From: Aureispira sp. CCB-QB1
GTDB taxonomy: Bacteria; Bacteroidota; Bacteroidia; Chitinophagales; Saprospiraceae
Direction of reading: 5' to 3'
Assembly: GCA_945870185.1 (NCBI GenBank)
Contig: CAMBRK010000033.1
Coordinates: forward strand, 1-42,721
Length of the DNA stretch: 42,721 nt
Shown piece by piece: positions 1 through 9,132 of the stretch. Position numbers and translations under genes: made by a program. Each line of letters opens with the position of its first letter. Positions within the stretch are counted from its first letter, which is position 1. The notes beneath the pieces were generated by a model that ran no database searches, was not told the DNA's origin, and was given only the letters and a program-made list of their open reading frames with translations.

Positions 1-246
1 GCATTAGAAAATCCCTGCCTGCCCTACGGTACGGCGAGGCAGGTATTCCGAAGCTAAACTTCGTGCCTTTGGCTCGACAAGGTCTGCAAATCAGAATCCG
101 CCGCGGCGGACTATTTTTCTTCTGTAACCGTAGCGGCGCTACGCTTTTCGAACATAAATAGCTGATTTACCTGCCCGCCTACCATGTAGTGGTCAGGCTG
201 GTTGCATTTTAGCTTCTTATTACAAAGTTCTAACGCATAATCCGGG
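1..246 (+). mobile_element. MITE-like inverted-repeat element, copy 1 (left end outside window)
   Basis: This non-coding element is about 250 bp, GC-rich against an AT-rich background, and is nearly repeated in reverse orientation at 38167-38443. Its right terminal inverted repeat is at 228-246, ends in CGGG and is followed by TTTAA. By comparison with copy 2, the first 10 bases of the left repeat lie before base 1. Internally it is a chain of hairpins: an imperfect one at 14-43 (CCTGCCT paired with AGGCAGG), a perfect 14-bp palindrome at 97-110 (TCCGCCGCGGCGGA), a stem CGTAGC/GCTACG at 129-143, and an imperfect hairpin around 170-197. No open reading frame is present, so any movement would need a transposase in trans (inference). 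Confidence 0.75.
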
Positions 247-250
247 TTTA

Positions 251-509
251 AGTATGAGTCTACTCCGAAAAGTGCCATTTTGCCACAACTTGTGACGCAT
301 TAAAGCGTTAAAGGCACAAAGACAAAAAGAACCATAAATTACAAATCAATGATAATTAAATTTTTATGCAACTTAGAGTCTTAGAGACTTAGTAGCATTT
401 CAACTTTTACGGTTTTTCGGAGTGGACTCAAGTATACGAAAATTATAAATGTAATCCGGAAATAAAAAAAATTAGAAGTATAGATTGTTGATCTAATTGT
501 TTTGATTTT
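251..509. other. non-coding stretch with inverted repeat and decayed repeat sequence
   Basis: No gene was found. Two 17-nt arms, TGAGTCTACTCCGAAAA at 255-271 and its near reverse complement at 414-430 (one mismatch), bracket about 140 nt. Between them are AT-rich sequence and short echoes such as TTAGAGTCTTAGAGACTTAG near 374-393. This is the kind of degenerate dispersed repeat common between Bacteroidota genes. It may be the remains of another small inverted-repeat element, but nothing shows that it is active. Confidence 0.45.
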
Positions 510-545
510 AAGAGGCAGCACAAAAGGTGATGCCTCTTTTATTTT
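510..545 (+). terminator. intrinsic terminator without an upstream gene in the window
   Basis: The stem AAGAGGCA (510-517) pairs with TGCCTCTT (531-538) over a 13-nt loop, and TTTTATTTT follows. The orientation favours plus-strand transcripts. The only plus-strand material upstream is the MITE and non-coding sequence, so either its gene lies left of the window or it ends an untranslated transcript. Confidence 0.6.
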
Positions 546-591
546 GTACTATAAGCTAGGATTGAAATTTCTGATTGTGAAAACTATTATT

Positions 592-599
592 TACCTTTG
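592..599 (+). promoter_or_regulatory. candidate -7 box TAnnTTTG for the haloperoxidase operon
   Basis: TACCTTTG at 592-599 matches the Bacteroidota primary sigma -7 consensus and lies 18 nt before the ATG at 618. It implies a leader of only about a dozen bases and makes the TTG at 597 an unlikely start. A TTG at 575-577 is closer than the usual -33 spacing, so the upstream half is weak. Confidence 0.5.
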
Positions 600-617
600 C
601 CAAAAAAAGGAGTACTC

Positions 618-1916
618 ATGAAGTATTTGATTTTATTGGTGCCAGTATTATTGTTTTTAAGTTGTAAAAATGATAAAAAGATATACGCCGAACATTTTAA
701 AGCAGAGGATATACATTTTTTGAATAGAAAAATGCTAGAGATATCCATGGAAGACGTGTTTAATCCACCTGTGGCATCTAGGGTATTTTGTTATCCCAAT
801 CTTGCTGCATTTGAAGTATTCAGCCACAAAAAGACTATTTCCCCAATCAATACCCTGTATCCCAATACCATCAAAACCATTATTTCTGATACTGCCAACA
901 TTGACTATTCTATAGCTGCTGTCCATGCCTACCTTAAAATAGGTAAATTAATGGTGTTTAGTGAACATCTCATGGATAGTCTACATCAAGAAATAGATAC
1001 CCGGACAAAAACAGTAGAACAGAAAATAGTACTCCAATCTAAGGAGTATGCCGACAAAGTGTGTCAAGAAATCATAGCATTCATAAATAATGACCAATAT
1101 GAAAAAGTAAAAAGTGATGACTTCTACACTTTAAAAAACACAGACAGTAGTTGGGTTTTAACACCGCCTACCTACACTCAGCCTCTCGAACCCAATTGGA
1201 AAAATTTGAGAACACTCGCTATAGGAAAAGTAGATACCCTTGGCTACATCGACAAGCCAAATTTCAGCAAAGATAAAAATTCAGAATTTTATAAAGCAGC
1301 CCTGGCTGTTTATACCCAATCCAAAACATCGGATAAAGTAGCAATGCATACTATTGCATTACATTGGGATTGCAATCCCAATGAATATAATAATAAAGGA
1401 CATAATACCTATTTTGTGCATAAAATCAGCCCACCGGGGCATTGGGTCAATATCACAAAAATACTATGCCAAAACAATAATGCCAATCTGGAAAAGTGCA
1501 TCAAATCTTACGCTTTAGTTACTACATCCATCTTTGATGCTATGATAGCTTGCTGGCATATCAAGTATAAGGAAGAACTCCTACGACCTGTTTCTTATAT
1601 CAATAGATATATAGATCCTACATGGCAACCTTTTATAGAAACACCACCTTTTCCTGAATATACAAGCGGGCATAGTTCGGTCTCTGGAGCTTCGGCACAA
1701 GTTTTATCTTCATTATTTAACAATACAAAATTCACTGACGATACTGAAGTTGAATTTGGCTTACCAAAGAGAAGCTTTGACAATGTAAATCTAGCAGCTG
1801 AAGAAGCATCCATTAGTAGATTCTATGGAGGCATCCACTATAAATTTGGCGTAGATAATGGCTTAGCCCAAGGTAGGAAAATCGGAAATATTATACTCAA
1901 CAAACTCAACCAATAA
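618..1916 (+). CDS. vanadium-dependent haloperoxidase / PAP2-family lipoprotein
   Basis: The product is 432 aa. It starts at the ATG at 618, which has AAGGAG 5-6 nt upstream, rather than at the TTG at 597. A lipoprotein signal ends in the lipobox LSC, giving Cys16 as the lipidated residue, so it is probably anchored outside the cytoplasm. The family motifs are ordered at the C-terminus: KX6RP (K316, R323-P324), a TSGH variant of PSGH ending at H352, and SRX5H (S400-R401 to H407). These are the oxyanion/vanadate-binding and catalytic histidine motifs shared by vanadium haloperoxidases and PAP2 phosphatases. The long N-terminal helical region fits the haloperoxidase branch. The next gene, a VCBS/ASPIC-UnbV lipoprotein, starts 4 nt after the stop, so the two are almost certainly cotranscribed. 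Whether it acts as a haloperoxidase or a phosphatase cannot be told from sequence. Confidence 0.85.
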   Translation: MKYLILLVPVLLFLSCKNDKKIYAEHFKAEDIHFLNRKMLEISMEDVFNPPVASRVFCYPNLAAFEVFSHKKTISPINTLYPNTIKTIISDTANIDYSIAAVHAYLKIGKLMVFSEHLMDSLHQEIDTRTKTVEQKIVLQSKEYADKVCQEIIAFINNDQYEKVKSDDFYTLKNTDSSWVLTPPTYTQPLEPNWKNLRTLAIGKVDTLGYIDKPNFSKDKNSEFYKAALAVYTQSKTSDKVAMHTIALHWDCNPNEYNNKGHNTYFVHKISPPGHWVNITKILCQNNNANLEKCIKSYALVTTSIFDAMIACWHIKYKEELLRPVSYINRYIDPTWQPFIETPPFPEYTSGHSSVSGASAQVLSSLFNNTKFTDDTEVEFGLPKRSFDNVNLAAEEASISRFYGGIHYKFGVDNGLAQGRKIGNIILNKLNQ

Positions 1917-1920
1917 TTTT

Positions 1921-4900
1921 ATGAAACCAAAGTTTACTTTCTTTTCTAAAGTACTAATAATAGGACTGACCTTAAGTATTGGTTGCAAAAACAATTCAAA
2001 ATTAGAAGAAAATCAAGAAGATGCCAACTTCCTAGCAATGCAGAAAAAATATGCTTCTTCAAGTGGTTTGTTTCAATTTATTGATCCCAATTATTCCAAC
2101 ATAAATTTTGAAAATATTATCGATGAACAATTGGTAAAAAATATCCACTTTTATGAGTATTCATTTAATGGTGGCGGTGTAGCCCTAGGGGATATTAACA
2201 ACGATGGTTTGGACGATATTCTTTTTACTTCGACTATTGGAAATAATGAATTATATCTAAATGCTGGAAATCTAAAATTTCAAAATATTACTGCGAGCAG
2301 TGGTATCAATCTTAGTCAAGGATTCAATGTAGGAGTGGTTATGGTAGACATCAATCACGATGGATGGTTAGATATTTATGTTTGTAGATCGGGTAATCTT
2401 ACAGACAAAAACACAAGAAAAAATCAATTATTTATCAACAATAAAAACCTGACATTCACTGAAAGAGCCGCAGATTATGGTTTGGATGATTATAGTTATT
2501 CCACACAGGCTTATTTTTTTGATTTTGATTTGGATGGTGATTTGGACATGTACTTGGTAAATCATCCTATCGGTTGGGGAAAACAAAATAGAATCAAATA
2601 CGATGATGATGGAACAGGAAACATCAAGCTCCAAACTGATACGATGAAAACTTTTGTAAGTGATCGATTTTACATAAACCAAAATGATAAATTTGTAGAC
2701 AAGACCAAAGAATTCGGCATGGAGAATTTGGCGTTTGGTCTGAGTGCTACTATTGCCGATTTCAATAAAGATGGCTATCCTGATATCTACGTTGCCAATG
2801 ATTATGTCCATCCAGATCATTTTTACATCAATCAAAAAGGAAAAGGATTTCTGGATCAGGCGAATAAGTATTTTAAAAATATATCTACCACATCCATGGG
2901 CAGTGATGCTTTTGATGCCAACAATGATGGAGAACTAGATATATTCGTCAATGATATGATGCCATCAAAAATGATAGATCTAAAAAATCAAAGAAGCTTT
3001 GTAGACTATGATGCTCACATACTTGCGAGACGATTTGGATATAATGACCAATTTCGTTACAATTCATTCCAAATAAAAAACGAAGCGGGAACCTTCTCTA
3101 ATGTGGCTCAAATGACCAATACCGGACGAACAGATTGGAGTTGGACAGTATTAGGGGAAGATTATGATAATAACGGTCATAATGATCTTTTCATCACCAA
3201 TGGATATTTTAAAGATCTAAATAATGCTGACTATGCCACATTTGTAGGAGATTCTATCAAAAAAAATACAACAAGGGCCAACTTTGATAATATTTGGAAT
3301 CAAACAATTCCAGCTATAGCTCATCACAACTTTTTTTATGCTAATAACGGTAATTTAGCATATGATGACGTAAGCAAAATATGGGCTACAAGTGGCGATA
3401 ACTTTAGTAATGGAGCAGCATATGCAGATTTGGATAATGATGGTGACCTAGATATGGTAGTCAATAACATTAATCAAAAAGCATTTGTAATGCAAAACAC
3501 CTTATGCCAAAAAAATCAAGTGGAATTTTATACTTTACGACTTCAGCAAAACGCAAATAATAAATTTGCAGTAGGCAGTGAAGTCACCGTTTCTTATAAA
3601 GATGGAACCATCTTACATAAACTATTTAACCCTATGAGAGGATATTTATCTTCTTGTTCATACAAAATGACATTTACAGTACCCGCCGGTAAAAAAGTAA
3701 AAGAATGGTTGATAAAATGGCCTAATGGTCAAAAAGAAGTTTTTACATCCCTTCAGCCAAACCAAATGAATGTTATTCAAAAAGGAAGCGGTAGCCCTTA
3801 CAAAAAAACAACAAAAAATCTAGATCTCACCTTCGAAAAGATCAATATCAATTGGAAACATACTGAAAATAGTTTTATTGATTTTAAACGCGAACCTTTA
3901 CTACATTTACAACAATCTGTTTTTGGCCCATCTGTAGAAGTTGCAGATTTCAACAAAGATGGGAAGGAAGATATATTTTTAGGTGGAGCATCAGGGCAAC
4001 CCTCAGTGATAATGTACCAACAAACTAATGGTTGGCAACCTATGCCCATCGATGAAACAGATACCCAATTCGAAGATGAAGCTGTGGTAAGCCTAGATTT
4101 CGACAACGATGGTGACCTTGACCTCATCATAGCAGCAGGTGGGTACGAAAAACCGCAAGGTGACTCATATTACCAAATTCGTGCCTATAAAAACGAAAAT
4201 GGAATATTTACAAAAGCAAATGATGTCCTTCCTAATATAAAATACAATACCTCTTCATTGGCCGTGGGCGATTTAAACAATGATGGCTTCACTGACCTAA
4301 TCATAGGAACAGGCGCAAAACCTAATGAATATCCTACAGGTGCAGGTGGCATGATACTCATCAATCAAAAAGGTAAATTTATAGATGAAACAGCCAAAAT
4401 CCTACCTGAACTCAAAGATGTAGGTATCATCAGGGATGTAAAAATCGCAGACATCAATGGAGACAAATTAATGGATATTATTACTTGTGGAGATTTTCAA
4501 CCGGTTAGAATTTTTACCAATCAAGGCAAAAGTAAATTTGTAACAGCTCAAAATATCTTACCCGAAAATACAAATGGATTTTGGCAAAGAATCTACATTA
4601 CTGATTTAGATAATGACGGAGATAATGATATCGTTTTGGGCAATTTGGGTGAGAATTCTTTCTTCAAACCATCATTGGACCAACCTACCAGAATCTATTT
4701 TGATGACTTTGATAAAAATAAAGAAAAAGACGCCATCCTTACCACCTATGTGAATAACAAATCTGAAATCGTACACTCCCGAGATAGAATCCTAGCACAT
4801 ATGACCAAACTGAGAAAAAAATACTTGAGATACAGGAGTTATGCTCCTAAAACCATCGAAAATGTTTTTGAAAATGGAATCGAAGATGCACAAATTTACA

Positions 4901-5256
4901 ATAGTTATACCGCTAAAAGTATGGCTCTGATAAATAATAAAGATAAATTTACGATTCAATTACTGCCACAAACATCTCAACTCAGTGTTACAAACGGCAT
5001 CATATCTTTAAAACAAAATGACAGAGATTATTTGATCACTTGTGGTAATTTCTACAATACTGACTTTGATTTTGGTAAATATGATGCCAGTTGTGGAGCA
5101 GTTTATGAAATAAAGAATAAGGAATTTAAAAAAGTAAATCACAATTTACATGCATGCGCTAACATCAGAAATGCAAAGCCCATCAAAGTCAACCAAAAAT
5201 CATGTATCATAATGACCGTAAACAATGATTATCCGATAATTTATTGTGTAAAATAG
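1921..5256 (+). CDS. VCBS-repeat / ASPIC-UnbV domain lipoprotein (CRTAC1-like)
   Basis: The product is 1111 aa with a lipobox SIGC (Cys22), so it is probably surface or periplasmic. The protein is full of FG-GAP/VCBS-type calcium-binding blade motifs of the form D-x-D/N-x-DG-x-x-D, for example DINNDGLDD, DFDLDGDLD, DLDNDGDLD and DLNNDGFTD. These fall in two sets, about residues 75-500 and 675-960, predicting one or two beta-propellers. Between them, about residues 550-620, lies an ASPIC/UnbV-like module (VGSEVTVSYKDG... WLIKWPNGQKE). The 330 residues after the last clear repeat have no recognised domain. It follows the haloperoxidase gene with a 4-nt gap. This gene pair recurs in Bacteroidota, but the biochemical role is unknown; binding of a polymer or a partner protein is inference. 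Confidence 0.88.
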   Translation: MKPKFTFFSKVLIIGLTLSIGCKNNSKLEENQEDANFLAMQKKYASSSGLFQFIDPNYSNINFENIIDEQLVKNIHFYEYSFNGGGVALGDINNDGLDDILFTSTIGNNELYLNAGNLKFQNITASSGINLSQGFNVGVVMVDINHDGWLDIYVCRSGNLTDKNTRKNQLFINNKNLTFTERAADYGLDDYSYSTQAYFFDFDLDGDLDMYLVNHPIGWGKQNRIKYDDDGTGNIKLQTDTMKTFVSDRFYINQNDKFVDKTKEFGMENLAFGLSATIADFNKDGYPDIYVANDYVHPDHFYINQKGKGFLDQANKYFKNISTTSMGSDAFDANNDGELDIFVNDMMPSKMIDLKNQRSFVDYDAHILARRFGYNDQFRYNSFQIKNEAGTFSNVAQMTNTGRTDWSWTVLGEDYDNNGHNDLFITNGYFKDLNNADYATFVGDSIKKNTTRANFDNIWNQTIPAIAHHNFFYANNGNLAYDDVSKIWATSGDNFSNGAAYADLDNDGDLDMVVNNINQKAFVMQNTLCQKNQVEFYTLRLQQNANNKFAVGSEVTVSYKDGTILHKLFNPMRGYLSSCSYKMTFTVPAGKKVKEWLIKWPNGQKEVFTSLQPNQMNVIQKGSGSPYKKTTKNLDLTFEKININWKHTENSFIDFKREPLLHLQQSVFGPSVEVADFNKDGKEDIFLGGASGQPSVIMYQQTNGWQPMPIDETDTQFEDEAVVSLDFDNDGDLDLIIAAGGYEKPQGDSYYQIRAYKNENGIFTKANDVLPNIKYNTSSLAVGDLNNDGFTDLIIGTGAKPNEYPTGAGGMILINQKGKFIDETAKILPELKDVGIIRDVKIADINGDKLMDIITCGDFQPVRIFTNQGKSKFVTAQNILPENTNGFWQRIYITDLDNDGDNDIVLGNLGENSFFKPSLDQPTRIYFDDFDKNKEKDAILTTYVNNKSEIVHSRDRILAHMTKLRKKYLRYRSYAPKTIENVFENGIEDAQIYNSYTAKSMALINNKDKFTIQLLPQTSQLSVTNGIISLKQNDRDYLITCGNFYNTDFDFGKYDASCGAVYEIKNKEFKKVNHNLHACANIRNAKPIKVNQKSCIIMTVNNDYPIIYCVK

Positions 5257-5389
5257 CGGTTATTATGGCTTTGTTTAAAGGTATTAAAATGATATTTCTA
5301 TGCCTTTGGGTTAAAGTGCTAATGACTTATAACCATAAGCATCTAATCCTAAAAGAAACAAACCCATGTACTCGACCTAATACATATCC

Positions 5390-6382
5390 TCAATCTTCCA
5401 ACACTTCTGGGTTACTATTTTTTTCAATCCAAAACACCACAATAAAGCCAATAATCACTGCCACAAATGTTACAATCGTTTTTGGGCTTGACATCCAGTA
5501 ATCCATGGGAAGTACATTGGTTTCACTCAGGATTTTCATTTTCTCCATGTCAAAACCCTGCAATTGAGCTAAAGAAGTCACGCTCGTCTGTACGCCTGAT
5601 GCTTTATCTACTATGACATTAAGATTGCGCCAAGGCCAGATTTTGTATAAAGAGCCTATTAAAAAACCCGTTAATAGCACAAAAGTAGTAGCTCTATAGT
5701 GATGAAACAACCAAGATAAAACTCTCGAAAATGAAGTAATACCTACCAGACAACCTGCAGCGAAGATGGAGATAATATAAAGACTCTTCAAATCTTGATT
5801 GACAATGATACTTTTTAAAGATGGAATGATCAACGTGTACATACCCATAAGTAAAAGCATAAAACTACCAGAAATACCAGGTAAAATAAAAGCAGAAATG
5901 GCAATCATACCCGCTAGAAATATATAAGCAGGATGCGTGCTACCTTCGGTAGGAGATACTGTCGCGATGTATACGGCTATGGCTGTTCCCAATAGAAGTG
6001 CTAGAGCTTTCTTAAAATCCCAATGGGTCACATGACGAGAAATAAGTATAGCCGATGCCATAACCAATCCAAAGAAAAATCCCCACAATGGCTCAGGATA
6101 ATGCTCGAGTAACCAAGTAATAGCAAAAATTCCAAAAACGATACCTATCACCATTCCTGAAAGCAAACTCAATAAAAACCATCCGTTGACTTTGTCCCAG
6201 ATTTGAGCAAACTTGCCTTGAAATAATAACTTAAAAAAAGCACCGTCAAAAGCTTTTATACTATCTAATAAGGTTTCATAAATACCAGATATAAATGCAA
6301 TGGTACCACCTGACACACCCGGTATAACCTCTGCAATACCCATCGCTCCACCCTTCAAAATGGTTGAAAAATTCAACTTCAT
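5390..6382 (-). CDS. DUF368 polytopic membrane protein (PopT-type)
   Basis: The product is 330 aa and very hydrophobic with about nine membrane segments. Two family signatures in internally repeated halves are visible: GVSGGTIAFISGIYE near the N-terminus and PGISGSFMLLLMGMY mid-protein. DUF368 proteins (PopT) have been linked to recycling undecaprenyl phosphate across the cytoplasmic membrane for cell-envelope synthesis, so that role is the best transfer. The length is slightly above the usual ~300 aa because of an extra loop about residues 255-295. It lies 31 nt downstream of the phospholipase C-like gene on the same strand and is probably cotranscribed with it. It converges with the ASPIC/UnbV gene across 133 nt that contain no clear terminator. 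Confidence 0.85.
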   Translation of the reverse strand: MKLNFSTILKGGAMGIAEVIPGVSGGTIAFISGIYETLLDSIKAFDGAFFKLLFQGKFAQIWDKVNGWFLLSLLSGMVIGIVFGIFAITWLLEHYPEPLWGFFFGLVMASAILISRHVTHWDFKKALALLLGTAIAVYIATVSPTEGSTHPAYIFLAGMIAISAFILPGISGSFMLLLMGMYTLIIPSLKSIIVNQDLKSLYIISIFAAGCLVGITSFSRVLSWLFHHYRATTFVLLTGFLIGSLYKIWPWRNLNVIVDKASGVQTSVTSLAQLQGFDMEKMKILSETNVLPMDYWMSSPKTIVTFVAVIIGFIVVFWIEKNSNPEVLED

Positions 6383-6413
6383 AAACTACTTCAATTTTTG
6401 TTTCTTTAATAAA

Positions 6414-7622
6414 TCAATTATCGTGGACCCTGGCTTTAACATTCTTATCGGGTTGGATCTCTTCTGCCATAACTTCTACTTTTTTATCCGTAGCCATGAC
6501 AGGCTGCCCTGCATTGACCCAAGCTGTATAGATACAAGAGCCGATGGCATGAATAGAAGCCCGCATTTGTTCTTCTACCATAGACCCCAATGCTTTGGTA
6601 TACGCTTTGGTGTACTCAGGACATTGGATTCTGATCGTCTGTCCTAGTCTCTCATCATAACAAAATTGGAGATCAGTATTAAATGTTTTGCTCAGTCTCT
6701 TCTCTACTAAAAGTACACTATCCAAATGACCGTGTGCTTTGATTATAATATTCCAAAAATAATCTTTGGGATTTTCTATGTAATCAGCTTTTCCTACAAA
6801 AAAGTCATATTCACTTTCTGCAAACAGCTCAGGTATCCTGGACTCCCAAAATGCATGAATACCTACTTGATTGGTCAGTTGTCCATTGTAATTGGTTGTA
6901 GTGTGTAGAGGTACATGTGCATCCCCGATATAGTGTCCAAATTCTGCTGAAATCCTTAATACCATATCCCAATCTTTTCTTTCGAAAGCTTTGGTTAGTT
7001 TTTCTTGAGTCGCTTCGAGATGATAAGGTACAATTCCATAAGGCGAAAAGTGATCTTCTATTAATATGTCAACCTTATTTCTTTGAAAGTAGCTAGTACC
7101 AAATAATTCATCCAGATCATAACCAGAAAGTCTCCACTCATCCTCATAATATAATGGCTTGACTACACGCTTCCAGTATTTCACAAAAGTGATATAATCC
7201 ACCCCTAACTGAATACCTCCGAAATAATCCGTCTTCAATATTATGGAGTCTTTAATGATCTGCTTGTCAAAATATTGCGAATCTGTGCCCGATATAAATC
7301 TAATCTTGCAATGTTTGATGATCGCTTCTTCAAAATCTCGGGGTACATTGGGAAATGGTATTTTGTCCCAATGATCTATATCTATATAATGCCTTACCCC
7401 TTCGTGCTTGGTAGCATACCGGCGTTTATCAGGATCTACAGCATGCTCGGTCATATACTCGATGTGCTTTTTGTAAAAGCCGATCAGTTCGGGTGGGAGC
7501 GTAAAGACAGCCATCCTATTGATCAATCTATGTCCATAAAAGCCCCAAGCTTCAGGTTTAGCAAAGGAAAACATTACCATCAGCGAACCTAAAAACCCAA
7601 CTATAAAAAAGATCTTTTTCAA
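6414..7622 (-). CDS. secreted zinc-dependent phospholipase C / S1-P1 nuclease-like protein
   Basis: The product is 402 aa with a cleavable signal peptide. Cleavage after Ala25 would leave Trp26 as the mature N-terminus, and in phospholipase C and P1 nuclease the mature N-terminal Trp is itself a zinc ligand. Other zinc-site motifs of the fold are present in order: WGFYGH (H31), HYIDIDHW (about residue 82), HYIGDAHVPLH (about 225-236, the HxxxDxH core) and HAFWE (about 255). All the expected metal ligands appear intact. The substrate (phospholipid or nucleic acid) cannot be decided from these motifs. It probably heads a two-gene operon with the DUF368 gene downstream. The last 20 residues are charged and variable. 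Confidence 0.8.
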   Translation of the reverse strand: MKKIFFIVGFLGSLMVMFSFAKPEAWGFYGHRLINRMAVFTLPPELIGFYKKHIEYMTEHAVDPDKRRYATKHEGVRHYIDIDHWDKIPFPNVPRDFEEAIIKHCKIRFISGTDSQYFDKQIIKDSIILKTDYFGGIQLGVDYITFVKYWKRVVKPLYYEDEWRLSGYDLDELFGTSYFQRNKVDILIEDHFSPYGIVPYHLEATQEKLTKAFERKDWDMVLRISAEFGHYIGDAHVPLHTTTNYNGQLTNQVGIHAFWESRIPELFAESEYDFFVGKADYIENPKDYFWNIIIKAHGHLDSVLLVEKRLSKTFNTDLQFCYDERLGQTIRIQCPEYTKAYTKALGSMVEEQMRASIHAIGSCIYTAWVNAGQPVMATDKKVEVMAEEIQPDKNVKARVHDN

Positions 7623-7870
7623 TGGTATATTGTTTAAAATCGCTGCAAAATATGACTTTTAATCCATATGATTCCGAACTATAAACTCAATTTTTATTAT
7701 TTAATCATTAAATCACGATTTTAAGTACTCTAAAACAGCATAATTTTATTGTAAATTGAACAATTCCAATGTATTAACCATTATAATTAGGGTGATTTCA
7801 TTAAATTGGCTACATATTTGTATTCAGTAAATTGATCAAAACGTTTACATAGTTTTAAAATGATTCGAAA

Positions 7871-8884
7871 ATGAAAAATATATTAGTACTTGTTTTGCTA
7901 CTTTCAGTGGCGATAGGATCTACCGTGGCGCAAACCATGCACGACTTTACAGTAACCGATGTAAATGGTAATACCCACAGACTATATCAGGATTATTGCA
8001 ATCAAAATAAAGTTGTCGTTATTAAGTTCTTCTTCACCACATGCCCTCCTTGCATATCCAATGCACCATTATGGCAACAAAAATATGTACAACAAGGATC
8101 TGGTGCACAAGGTGTTGAGTTTTTTAGTGTGACTACTATCACAAGTGATTACAACCCTAATGTTATCAATTTTGAATCTACCTACAACCAAACTATGAAA
8201 GGCATCAGTGCTGATGGTGGCGCTTCATCCATTGTAAATCCATTCAAGAATGGTGCTTATGGATCGTGGTATGGAACACCTTCATTCGCTGTCATCGCAC
8301 CTGATCGAACATTGCATTATCCAGTATTTTTTAATGAATTGGATAGTAAAATTAATCTTGCCAAAACTCAAACAGGAGGTGCTGTACCAGCCAGCATTGC
8401 ATTAACTTTATCTACATTTGGCTTAGATATTCCTGATGGACATGTTAAGTTTTTTGTTAAACCCAAAAATAGTGCATCACCTAAAATAGAGATCACTAAA
8501 AACAGTCAAGGTGCTTATACTTTCCTATATCCATCTACCCAAATTCCCACGATGACTAATCCTCAGATTATCATGGAAAGTTTTGGCCCTGCTCACACCA
8601 GTAAGGTCACCGCTTCAGATTTATTGGCTATACAAAAACATATATTGGGACTTACTCTTTTTACCCAACCATACCAAATGGCTGCTGCGGATACCAATGG
8701 CGACCAAAAAATAACAGCTTCTGATTTATTGAATATCAGAAAAGTGATACTGGGATTGAGTAATTCTTTTCCTAATAATACGCCGTCTTATAAAGCAATT
8801 CCAGAAACTATAGATTTCACTGCCGCTCTAGGCCAAAACATACAAGTAGAAATGACAGTAGTTAAAACAGGAAATGTAAATTAG
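7871..8884 (+). CDS. secreted thioredoxin-fold protein fused to a dockerin-like module
   Basis: The product is 337 aa. The signal peptide ends near VAQ (residue 21). Residues about 25-165 form a TlpA/AhpC-like thioredoxin domain with the redox motif CPPC (C58, C61) in a FFTTCPPC context. A cis-Pro candidate is present in the GTPSF segment. Residues about 243-300 form two dockerin type I-like calcium-binding repeats, SKVTASDLLAIQKHILGL and DTNGDQKITASDLLNIRK. The protein ends 37 residues later without a T9SS sorting domain. It stands alone: the neighbouring genes are on the opposite strand. The dockerin suggests docking to a cohesin-like partner or a structural calcium-binding role; no cohesin is seen in this window. 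An exported disulfide or thiol redox role is inferred from the fold. Confidence 0.8.
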   Translation: MKNILVLVLLLSVAIGSTVAQTMHDFTVTDVNGNTHRLYQDYCNQNKVVVIKFFFTTCPPCISNAPLWQQKYVQQGSGAQGVEFFSVTTITSDYNPNVINFESTYNQTMKGISADGGASSIVNPFKNGAYGSWYGTPSFAVIAPDRTLHYPVFFNELDSKINLAKTQTGGAVPASIALTLSTFGLDIPDGHVKFFVKPKNSASPKIEITKNSQGAYTFLYPSTQIPTMTNPQIIMESFGPAHTSKVTASDLLAIQKHILGLTLFTQPYQMAAADTNGDQKITASDLLNIRKVILGLSNSFPNNTPSYKAIPETIDFTAALGQNIQVEMTVVKTGNVN

Positions 8885-9132
8885 GGGAATGTGAAATTAC
8901 GGCATCGTTAAATTATTGATTTGTAAATTTCTGGTCGGAAGACTCAAGGAAGGGGTTAAAGCAATTAGTAAACTTAGTGATCGGAGATTTTGTAATGAAA
9001 TCTCACAGATAACGCGCATTGCACAGATGTTTAATTTTTATTCCATCTGCAAAATCTGATAAAACCGCGAGAGAAAAAAAATTATTCCTTATGGTTACAA
9101 CAATTTCAGGCGTTCCATCAGTTTAGTTATTT

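Noticed and set aside
1-246. Resemblance of the MITE ends (GCGTTAGAA / TTCTAACGC) to integron attC core sites
   Set aside because: The core GTTAGAA does not fit GTTRRRY at its last base. There is no integrase in the window, and the terminal repeats with a 5-bp flanking duplication fit a transposon-type element better.
2428-2835. 135-aa minus-strand frame inside the VCBS protein gene
   Set aside because: It is a shadow of the Asp-rich repeats on the other strand. The plus-strand product has clear domains.
8985-9075. Phrase-like repeats (TCACAGATAACGCG, CATTGCACAGATG, ATCTGCAAAATCTG) after the thioredoxin-dockerin gene
   Set aside because: They resemble degraded Bacteroidota dispersed repeats but no second copy in the window is good enough to define a unit.
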